Source of the DNA: Thermoplasmata archaeon
GTDB lineage: Archaea; Thermoplasmatota; Thermoplasmata; SG8-5; JAGLSY01
Reading direction: 5' to 3'
Assembly: GCA_023135545.1 (NCBI GenBank)
Contig: JAGLSY010000187.1
Span: 1 to 5,382, forward strand
Length of the DNA stretch: 5,382 bases
Shown: positions 1 to 4,963 of the stretch, piece by piece
Layout: every line of letters begins with the position of its first letter
Numbering within the stretch: the first letter of the stretch is position 1
Notes under the pieces: generated by a model
The model's database searches: none
The model's input: the letters and a program-made list of their open reading frames with translations, nothing else
Told to the model about the DNA's origin: nothing
Position numbers and translations under genes: made by a program

Positions 1-314
1 TGCCCTTCCTGAATGCCAGGAGCGTGCTCAACGGCATCAGCCCGGATTCCAGCATCAACCTGAACAAGTGGAGGATGGGCAACTCCAACCATTTCGATAT
101 CATGCAGGCCCTTTCCCAGACCGGCAACTTCGCCTGGGTTTCCCTGAACATCACGGCAAGGGTTCTGGGGGTCGAGGTCCCGGAGGACCAAACATCGGGT
201 GCCGAGATGGATGGATTTTATAAAGCCGGCAACTGGGAAGAGATAGTCAAGCACAACACCCATGATGTGGAGATGACCGAGGCCATCTATCTCAAGATAA
301 AGGATGTGTTTTAG
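1..314 (+). CDS. 3'-5' exonuclease, PolB-exonuclease-like (RNase H fold), C-terminal part only
   Basis: The gene is cut off by the left edge. The frame is open from base 3 (first complete codon) to TAG at 312-314, leaving about 104 residues. It starts with PFLNARSVLNGI, which fits the segment just after the Exo II motif (N...FD.P.L..R) of PolB-type proofreading exonucleases. It then shows the family's FDIMQALSQ helix, a LGVEVPEDQTSG stretch, and a final DGFYKAGNWEEI...HDVEMTEAIYLKI segment, which is the Exo III region with the last metal-binding Asp in HDVEMT. The family degrades DNA or RNA from 3' ends using two metal ions in the cytoplasm. The catalytic Exo I and most of Exo II lie outside the window, so activity cannot be judged. 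An oddity is that the usual Exo III Tyr four residues before the Asp is His (HNTHD). GTG at 24 is an internal codon, not a believable start, because the family pattern continues upstream. Its role (repair, RNA turnover) is unknown. Family assignment is by pattern recognition. Confidence 0.72.
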   Translation, partial: PFLNARSVLNGISPDSSINLNKWRMGNSNHFDIMQALSQTGNFAWVSLNITARVLGVEVPEDQTSGAEMDGFYKAGNWEEIVKHNTHDVEMTEAIYLKIKDVF

Positions 315-363
315 GTTCATATAGCGCGGCTGACGGGGTATTATCAAAAAAGGAGACCGCCCG

Positions 364-375
364 TTAATATTAATA
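364..375 (+). promoter_or_regulatory. Candidate archaeal TATA box (box A) for the propeller protein gene
   Basis: TTAATATTAATA stands out in the otherwise mixed 95-base gap between the exonuclease stop and the ATG at 410; its first ten bases are a perfect palindrome. Archaeal box A elements lie about 25-27 bases before the transcription start, which would put the start near 396-398 and give a leader of about 12-14 bases that just includes the ribosome binding site. A second A/T-rich stretch at 381-391 is too close to the ATG to serve the same way. No terminator-like T run is visible after the exonuclease gene, so read-through from it remains possible. Confidence 0.5.
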
Positions 376-397
376 GATAGAAAATAATATAGCAAAT

Positions 398-405
398 GAG
401 GGTGA
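398..405 (+). promoter_or_regulatory. Ribosome binding site for the 410 start
   Basis: GAGGGTGA contains GGTGA, complementary to the conserved 3' end of archaeal 16S rRNA (anti-Shine-Dalgarno CACCTCC). It ends four bases before ATG 410. It supports ATG 410 over the in-frame ATG codons a little downstream. The two downstream genes have no such element. Confidence 0.7.
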
Positions 406-409
406 AGAT

Positions 410-490
410 ATGAGAAAAATAATCACGGTGTGGTTGTGTTTTATGCTGGTTGTCAGCATGAGTTTTATAGCGATGGATACACATTCATTT
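410..490 (+). other. Signal peptide (Sec type)
   Basis: Residues 1 to about 27: a basic start (Arg2, Lys3), a hydrophobic core from Ile4 to about Ala22, then the polar MDTHSFTEDTGA stretch. Cleavage probably falls between residues 22 and 33; the exact site cannot be fixed by eye. Cys10 is inside the hydrophobic core and not followed by a lipobox context, so this is not a lipoprotein signal. Confidence 0.75.
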
Positions 491-3400
491 ACTGAAGATA
501 CCGGAGCGCAAAATGATCTTTCTGATGATGATTGGAATACCATCAATGACCTTATTCAGGAAGCCCAATATCATCTTACCAGGCATGACCCCAGTGAGGG
601 GTTTGTGGGTTCCAATTCTAAATGCGGCTTTGGCATGATCTTTAATGAAAACGGAGTTTCTGTTTCCCCCGAAGCAGAGAATAGCTGGTCATGGGATATT
701 GCTCTCTCAGGTTTTGGATACAGCGGCCAGGTATCGCCCATTACTGCAAAGCCTCAATTATCTGTGGATAAAAACCGAGTTGAATGTGAATATTCTCCCC
801 AGCTTACAGAATGGTACATCAATGATGAAAGAGGTATTGAACAGGGATTCACTATTGAAACCCCGCCACAGCCAAGAATTAATGCGCCTCTCGTGATCGA
901 GATGGCTCTCGAAACAACACTCAAGCCAAAAATGATCGACAATGGAGAAGCAATCGCATTCCATGACAATTTAGGAGAACATATCCTGACCTATAAGGGC
1001 CTTAAAGTCATCGATGCATTAGGCCAAGATGTTTCTGCCTGGCTCTCTCTGTCACATACTTCAGTAATATCAATTTTCATAGATGATACTTCAACAGTAT
1101 ATCCCCTAATAATCGACCCGCTAATTACCACTGAAGTCAAGAAGCTCACAGCCCTAGATGGCGTAGCAGAAGACCGTTTCGGCGGATCCGTTTCTGTTTT
1201 TGGTGATGTTATCGTTGTCGGAGCATACTTTGATGATGTTGGCGCCAATATAAATCAGGGTTCGGCGTATGTTTTTGAGCGTAACACTGGGGGTTCAGAC
1301 GTGTGGGGAGAGGTAACAAAGCTCACAGCCCTGGACGGCGCAGCAGGTGACCTTTTCGGCGGATCTATTTCTATTTTTAGTGATACTATCGTGGTCGGAG
1401 CAAGAAGGGATGACGTCGGCGCAAATCTCAAACAGGGTTCGGCATATGTTTTTGAGCGTAACACTGGGGGTCCTGATATGTGGGGAGAGGTAACAAAGCT
1501 CACAGCCCTGGACGGCGCAGCAGGTGACCTTTTCGGCGGATTTGTTTCTGTTTTTGGTGATGTTATCGTTGTCGGAGCATATGAGGATGATGTTGGCGTG
1601 AACAATGCTCAGGGTTCGGCGTATGTTTTTGAGCGTAACACTGGAGGTGCAGACAACTGGGGCCAGGTAACAAAACTCACAGCCCTGGACGGCGCAGCAA
1701 ATGACTATTTTGGGCGTGCCTCTGTTTTTGGTGATATAATTGTCATCGGAGCATACTGTGATGATGTTGACGCTAATATAAATCAGGGTTCGGCGTATGT
1801 TTTTGAGCGTAACACTGGGGGTCCTGACATGTGGGGAGAGGTAACCAAGCTTGTTGCCCTGGACGGCGTAGCAGAAGACCGTTTCGGCGGATCTATTTCT
1901 ATTTTCAGTGATATTATCGTGGTCGGAGCAAGTGGGGATGATGTCGGCGCAAATCTCGAACAGGGTTCGGCATATGTTTTTGAGCGTAACACTGGAGGTG
2001 CAGATAACTGGGGCCAGGTAACAAAGCTCACAGCCCTGGACGGCGCAACAATGGCCTATTTCGGCGGATCTATTTCTATTTTCAGTGATACTATCGTGGT
2101 CGGAGCATACGCTGATGATATTGGCGGAAACTTATCTCAGGGCTCGGCCTATGTTTTTGAGCGTAACACTGGAGGTGCAGACAACTGGGGAGAGACAATC
2201 AAGCTTAGAGCCAGCGACGGCGCAGCATGGGACCGTTTCGGCGGATTTGTTTCTGTTTTTGGTGATGTTATAGTTGTCGGAGCATATGGGGATGATGTTG
2301 GCGCAAACGTAGATCAGGGCTCTGCATACACTTTTGTCAGAAACGGCGATGCCTGGGTGGAAATATCACATCCTGTAGCTAGCGACGGCGCGGTAGATGA
2401 TTACTTCGGCATTTCAGTTTCCATCAGCGGTGACACCGTGGTTGTCGGAGCACATTGTGATGATGTCGGCGCAAACTCTAATCAGGGCTCTGTGTACATG
2501 TTCGAGCGCAACACTGGGGGCGCTGATAACTGGGGGCAGGTAACAAAGCTCACAGCCAGCGATGGTGCGGTAGGCGATTACTTCGGCATTTCAGTTTGCA
2601 TCAGTGGCGACACCGTTGTTGTCGGAGCATATATGGATAATATCGGCGCAAACGATAGTCAGGGCTCTGTGTACGTGTTCGAGCGCAATATTGGTGGTGC
2701 TGATAACTGGGACGCGGTCACCAAGCTCACGGCCAGCGACGGTGCGGCAGGTGACTGGTTCGGCATTTCAGTTTGCATCAGTGGCGACACTGTTGTTGTC
2801 GGAGCATATATGGATGATGTCGGTGTAAACTCTGAGGGCTCTGCGTACGTGTTCGAGCGCAACACTGGTGGTGCTGATAACTGGGGGCAGGTAACAAAGC
2901 TCACGGCCAGCGACGGCGTGGGAATGGATTACTTCGGCAGGTCAGTTTCCATCAGTGGCGACACCGTTGTAGTCGGAGCTGATAGTGATGGTGTCGGCGC
3001 AAACGCGGATCAGGGCTCCGCGTATGTGTTCGAGCGCAACACTGGTGGTGCTGATAACTGGGGGCAGGTAACAAAGCTCACGGCCAGCGACGGCGGGGCA
3101 AGTGACAGATTCGGCATTTCAGTTTCCATCAGCGACGACACCGTCGTTGTCGGAGCTGGTAATGATGATGTCGGTGCAAACTCTAATCAGGGCTCTGCGT
3201 ACGTGTTCGAGCGCAACACTGGTGGCGCTGATAACTGGGGGCAGGTAACAAAGCTCACGGCCAGCGACGGCGCGGTAGATGATTACTTCGGCATTTCAGT
3301 TTGCATCAGCGGCGACACCGTCGTTGTCGGAGCTAGTAGTGATGTTGTCGGTGCAAACTCTAATCAGGGTTCAGCGTATGTGTTTAAACTAACAATTGGA

Positions 3401-3901
3401 TTTGTGATACCATTGGATGAAGGCTGGAACCTAATATCCATGCCACTAACCCAAACAGCCACTTCAATTGACAAGGTTCTATACTCTATTAACGGTAAGT
3501 GGGATTACATCCTAATTTACAATTCAATGGATTCTGACCACTGGAAAACAAATGCCACATTCAAGCCAGACCAGCTAAACGATTTGGAAACATTGAATCA
3601 TGAAATTGGATTGTGGATAAACATAACAGAGTCAAATGTAAATCTAAGCATTTATGGAGATGTGCCAACCTCAACGATTATTCCTCTTTATGCTGGCTGG
3701 AATTTGGTTGGATATCCAACACTGAATGATTCTACACCGATCTGGTCTGCATTCTGGGGAACTGGGGCAGATAGAGTTCAGATATTTGATCCAGCAGAAC
3801 CATACTTGATTAAAGAAATTGACCCAAGCTATGTCATGCAACCAGGTGAAGGCTACTGGGTTCATGTTCCTGCTGATACCGTTTGGGTAGTTGATTGGTG
3901 A
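410..3901 (+). CDS. Secreted surface protein with 13 FG-GAP-type beta-propeller repeats and a paired-GWNL C-terminal domain
   Basis: An exported 1163-residue protein. Residues 1-27 form a signal peptide (MRK, then a hydrophobic core ITVWLCFMLVVSMSFIA). Residues about 30-243 form an N-terminal domain with WYINDERGIEQGF (135-147) and YPLIIDPL (231-238), a module I know from secreted bacterial FG-GAP and YD-repeat proteins. Residues 244-992 are thirteen repeats of about 59 residues of the integrin-alpha-like FG-GAP_2 type, each with KLTA(L/S)DG, FG, a D.(I/V)V(V/I)GA strand and QGSAYVFERNTGG. Residues about 1000-1163 carry GWNLISMPL and GWNLVGYP and end in GYWVHV...WVVDW. No protease, kinase or glycosidase motif, lipobox, C-terminal membrane helix or PGF-CTERM signal is visible. 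The integrin DxDxDG calcium loop is absent, though each loop keeps an acidic DDVGAN-like segment. A role in adhesion, binding of partner proteins or cell-surface architecture is an inference from the fold. The start is set by the signal peptide and a ribosome binding site. The T run after the stop suggests it is transcribed alone. Confidence 0.9.
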   Translation: MRKIITVWLCFMLVVSMSFIAMDTHSFTEDTGAQNDLSDDDWNTINDLIQEAQYHLTRHDPSEGFVGSNSKCGFGMIFNENGVSVSPEAENSWSWDIALSGFGYSGQVSPITAKPQLSVDKNRVECEYSPQLTEWYINDERGIEQGFTIETPPQPRINAPLVIEMALETTLKPKMIDNGEAIAFHDNLGEHILTYKGLKVIDALGQDVSAWLSLSHTSVISIFIDDTSTVYPLIIDPLITTEVKKLTALDGVAEDRFGGSVSVFGDVIVVGAYFDDVGANINQGSAYVFERNTGGSDVWGEVTKLTALDGAAGDLFGGSISIFSDTIVVGARRDDVGANLKQGSAYVFERNTGGPDMWGEVTKLTALDGAAGDLFGGFVSVFGDVIVVGAYEDDVGVNNAQGSAYVFERNTGGADNWGQVTKLTALDGAANDYFGRASVFGDIIVIGAYCDDVDANINQGSAYVFERNTGGPDMWGEVTKLVALDGVAEDRFGGSISIFSDIIVVGASGDDVGANLEQGSAYVFERNTGGADNWGQVTKLTALDGATMAYFGGSISIFSDTIVVGAYADDIGGNLSQGSAYVFERNTGGADNWGETIKLRASDGAAWDRFGGFVSVFGDVIVVGAYGDDVGANVDQGSAYTFVRNGDAWVEISHPVASDGAVDDYFGISVSISGDTVVVGAHCDDVGANSNQGSVYMFERNTGGADNWGQVTKLTASDGAVGDYFGISVCISGDTVVVGAYMDNIGANDSQGSVYVFERNIGGADNWDAVTKLTASDGAAGDWFGISVCISGDTVVVGAYMDDVGVNSEGSAYVFERNTGGADNWGQVTKLTASDGVGMDYFGRSVSISGDTVVVGADSDGVGANADQGSAYVFERNTGGADNWGQVTKLTASDGGASDRFGISVSISDDTVVVGAGNDDVGANSNQGSAYVFERNTGGADNWGQVTKLTASDGAVDDYFGISVCISGDTVVVGASSDVVGANSNQGSAYVFKLTIGFVIPLDEGWNLISMPLTQTATSIDKVLYSINGKWDYILIYNSMDSDHWKTNATFKPDQLNDLETLNHEIGLWINITESNVNLSIYGDVPTSTIIPLYAGWNLVGYPTLNDSTPIWSAFWGTGADRVQIFDPAEPYLIKEIDPSYVMQPGEGYWVHVPADTVWVVDW
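500..1138 (+). other. N-terminal beta-rich domain of the propeller protein (YPLIIDPL module)
   Basis: Residues about 31-243. After a short helical stretch (WNTINDLIQEAQYHL) the sequence becomes beta-rich. Landmarks are TEWYINDERGIEQGF (133-147), PPQP with PLVIEMAL shortly after, a YKGLKVIDALGQDV segment, and VYPLIIDPLI (230-239) immediately before the repeats. The same order (a line on sequence not fully matching the host text, 'ND.RG.EQGF', 'PL..E.AL', 'Y..L.V.DA.G', 'YPL.IDPL') is what I recall from N-terminal regions of bacterial secreted FG-GAP and YD-repeat proteins. Its function is not known to me; it may cap the propeller. It holds two cysteines (SKCGFG and VECEYS), which could form a disulphide outside the cell. 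Confidence 0.55.
1139..2365 (+). repeat. Class 1 repeats (units 1-7), possible seven-bladed propeller
   Basis: Seven units, residues 244-652. Blade cores fall into two DNA types: 'SVSVFGDVIVVGAY' (units 1, 3, 4, 7, with F in place of the first S in 3 and 7) and 'SISIFSDTIVVGA' (units 2, 5, 6). Seven is the usual blade number of integrin-type FG-GAP propellers. The array ends with a divergent linker, RNGDAWVEISHPVASDG, where all other full units have ERNTGG or ERNIGG followed by a WG or WD segment. This supports a structural boundary here. Confidence 0.6.
2366..3385 (+). repeat. Class 2 repeats (units 8-13), possible second propeller
   Basis: Six units, residues 653-992, more uniform than class 1 and with different codon choice (for example ttcgagcgc for FER where class 1 uses tttgagcgt, and gccagcgac for ASD where most class 1 units have gccctggac). 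The last unit lacks the strand that would come after YVF; in a closed propeller that strand is supplied by sequence from the start of the ring, and the WVEISHPVASD segment before unit 8 could do so. Confidence 0.55.
3398..3898 (+). other. C-terminal paired GWNL domain of the propeller protein
   Basis: Residues about 997-1163. Two related halves each begin with a hydrophobic-Pro-Leu segment and GWNL: PLDEGWNLISMPL (Trp1006) and PLYAGWNLVGYP (Trp1097), 91 residues apart. Each half ends with a matching element: HEIGLWINITESNVNLSIYG in the first and QPGEGYWVHVPADTVWVVDW in the second. I recognise this arrangement from the C-termini of large secreted proteins of Thermoplasmata and related archaea. 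Position and recurrence suggest attachment to the cell surface or to partner proteins, but that is an inference. It is rich in Trp and Tyr, has no cysteine, and its base composition is clearly more A+T-rich than the flanking genes. Confidence 0.65.
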
Positions 3902-3910
3902 GTGAATCTC

Positions 3911-3916
3911 TTTTTT
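3911..3916 (+). terminator. Candidate archaeal T-tract terminator
   Basis: Six consecutive T (with TCTC before and CC after) begin 10 bases after the TGA of the propeller gene. Archaeal RNA polymerase terminates on T-rich coding-strand tracts without needing a hairpin, and none is visible. The tract is short, so the call is tentative. Confidence 0.4.
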
Positions 3917-3941
3917 CCATAATACTCGAACCTATCCAAAC

Positions 3942-3953
3942 TTTTATCATATA
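3942..3953 (+). promoter_or_regulatory. Candidate TATA box for the acetyltransferase, leaderless transcript
   Basis: TTTTATCATATA is centred about 27 bases before ATG 3974, the distance at which an archaeal box A would place the transcription start at or next to the start codon. No Shine-Dalgarno-like sequence precedes the ATG (the bases before it read CATGCCTGGGCAAT). Together these point to a leaderless mRNA. Confidence 0.55.
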
Positions 3954-3973
3954 CTCCAGCATGCCTGGGCAAT

Positions 3974-4921
3974 ATGCCAATAGAGTACCGCCATCCCATA
4001 GAGGCCGATATCGAGGCCATTACCGACGTGGTAAACCGCTCGTCCAGGGAACTTCCGCTGCACAGGGACCAGTTGGTCGAAGAGATGAGAATCTGGACCT
4101 TCGGGGAGAAGGATTATGACACCGAAGGCTATCTGCTGGCCATTGTCGATGGCGAGGTTGTAGGCTACGGCGGGGCCAAGATTGACAAGTTCAGGCAGGA
4201 ATTCATGAAGGACGCTCACATTGGAGTTTATGTAGTGCCGGAACATCGTGGAAAGGGCATTGAACAGCATTTTATGAGCCATGCCATTGATTTTCTCAGG
4301 AAGGGCGGAGTCAAATTCGCGAAGCGCTGGACCATGGGAACCGAGGGCTGGCGCAATGACCTGAGCGTGGAATTTGGAATGAAAGACATTCGCCATGCTT
4401 ACACAATGGTGTATGACAAGGATGAGAGGCCGCCGGAGGTTGCGATTCCAGATGGCATCGAATTACATTATGTCATGCTCAAGGAGGCCAGTGACGAGGA
4501 TGTGGCAGATTTTGTCGAGGCCTTCAACGATACCTTTGCCGATCATTTCAATTTTTCGCCGGTGCCGCTGGAGAGGTTCATCAAGTACCGGGACACCGAA
4601 GAGGAGATCAGCGTATTGACCTATGCCAGGAAGGACGGTAAGACCATCGGAGTGTGCATGTGCGAGGAGCCCACCATCTACAACGAGCAGAACGGGACCA
4701 AGGACGGCTGGGCCAACATTCTGGGTGTCAGCAAGGAGTTCCGCAGCAAAGGCCTGGGAAGGGCGCTACTGGCCGATGGAATGAAATGGATATGGGACAG
4801 GGGATTGCACACCATCTACCTGGGCATGGACGCCGAAAATTCCAAGGCACTGGACCTCTACACATCGCTTGGCTTCAGGGTGAATACAGAGGGAATCACC
4901 TACCAATTGGAACTTGAATAG
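3974..4921 (+). CDS. Tandem-GNAT-domain N-acetyltransferase
   Basis: A 315-residue cytoplasmic protein of two GNAT folds, which transfer an acetyl group from acetyl-CoA to an amine. Domain 1 spans residues about 1-150: an ADIEAITDVVNRSS start, central strands GYLLAIVDGEVVGYGGAKI, motif A VYVVPEHRGKGIEQHF (86-100), and a final VEFGMKDIRHAYTMVY. Domain 2 spans about 160-315: SVLTYARKDGKTIGVCM, motif A LGVSKEFRSKGLGRALL (250-266) with a complete R-x-x-G-x-G loop (Arg257, Gly260, Gly262), and motif B ALDLYTSLGFRV, where Tyr296 could be the general acid. Domain 1 has Glu97 where the last loop glycine should be, so domain 2 is the likely catalytic half. The layout resembles mycothiol synthase (MshD) and other double-GNAT enzymes, but nothing identifies the substrate. 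The start at 3974 is supported by the box A spacing and by domain 1 beginning directly at residue 3; the ATG at 3961 is in another frame. It is followed after 42 bases by the phosphorylase gene. Confidence 0.9.
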   Translation: MPIEYRHPIEADIEAITDVVNRSSRELPLHRDQLVEEMRIWTFGEKDYDTEGYLLAIVDGEVVGYGGAKIDKFRQEFMKDAHIGVYVVPEHRGKGIEQHFMSHAIDFLRKGGVKFAKRWTMGTEGWRNDLSVEFGMKDIRHAYTMVYDKDERPPEVAIPDGIELHYVMLKEASDEDVADFVEAFNDTFADHFNFSPVPLERFIKYRDTEEEISVLTYARKDGKTIGVCMCEEPTIYNEQNGTKDGWANILGVSKEFRSKGLGRALLADGMKWIWDRGLHTIYLGMDAENSKALDLYTSLGFRVNTEGITYQLELE

Positions 4922-4929
4922 AGAAATTG

Positions 4930-4936
4930 TTTTATC
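4930..4936 (+). promoter_or_regulatory. Candidate TATA box for the phosphorylase gene
   Basis: TTTTATC in the 42-base gap is centred about 31 bases before ATG 4964. There is no ribosome binding site before that ATG (ACCACCTGATAAC), so a separate, leaderless or nearly leaderless transcript is plausible. The element is short and co-transcription with the acetyltransferase cannot be excluded. Confidence 0.35.
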
Positions 4937-4963
4937 GGCCTTTACGATACACCACCTGATAAC

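Larger units (their letters stand above)
1139..3385 (+). repeat. Thirteen tandem in-frame FG-GAP repeat units, about 177 bp each
   Basis: Unit boundaries, taken at the T/K before KLTA, are 1139, 1316, 1493, 1670, 1844, 2021, 2198, 2366, 2543, 2720, 2894, 3071 and 3248; the last, partial unit ends at 3385. Nine of the twelve full units are exactly 177 bp. Units 4 and 10 are one codon shorter (174 bp) and unit 7 is three codons shorter (168 bp), so every change keeps the frame. Units 1-6 share KL(T/V)ALDG, and units 1-7 share blade cores with S(V/I)(F)(G/S)D(V/T/I)IVVGA. Units 8-13 share ASDG and FGISV(S/C)ISGDTVVVGA (unit 11 has FGRSV). Unit 7 has the class 2 ASDG start with a class 1 core. 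The final unit stops after YVF and passes into KLTIGFVIP. Confidence 0.93.

Noticed and set aside
24..314. GTG at 24 as the start of a small 96-residue gene
   Set aside because: The frame is open to the left edge and the residues before Val match the exonuclease pattern, so this is the tail of a larger gene.
991..2904. Minus-strand open frames with repeated SFVT.P..S.PPVLRSKTYAEP segments (991-1248, 1255-1605, 1783-2031, 2659-2904)
   Set aside because: They are antisense readings of the repeated plus-strand gene: their periodicity copies the 177-base unit, and none has a start signal, fold pattern or continuity across units.
1190..3360. Integrin-like calcium loops in the FG-GAP repeats
   Set aside because: No D-x-D-x-D-G motif occurs; the loops read like Y.DDVGAN..QG, so calcium binding cannot be claimed from the motif.
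1139..3385. Tandem repeats considered as CRISPR or satellite DNA
   Set aside because: The units are 177 bases, contiguous with no spacers, and preserve one reading frame with a known protein repeat, so they are coding repeats.
3968..3978. Small inverted repeat GGCA-ATA-TGCC over the acetyltransferase start
   Set aside because: Only four base pairs with a three-base loop; expected by chance and too weak to be a regulatory hairpin.
3947..4396. 149-codon minus-strand open frame
   Set aside because: It lies antisense to GNAT domain 1 and covers its promoter; the plus-strand frame has clear motif A and family order.
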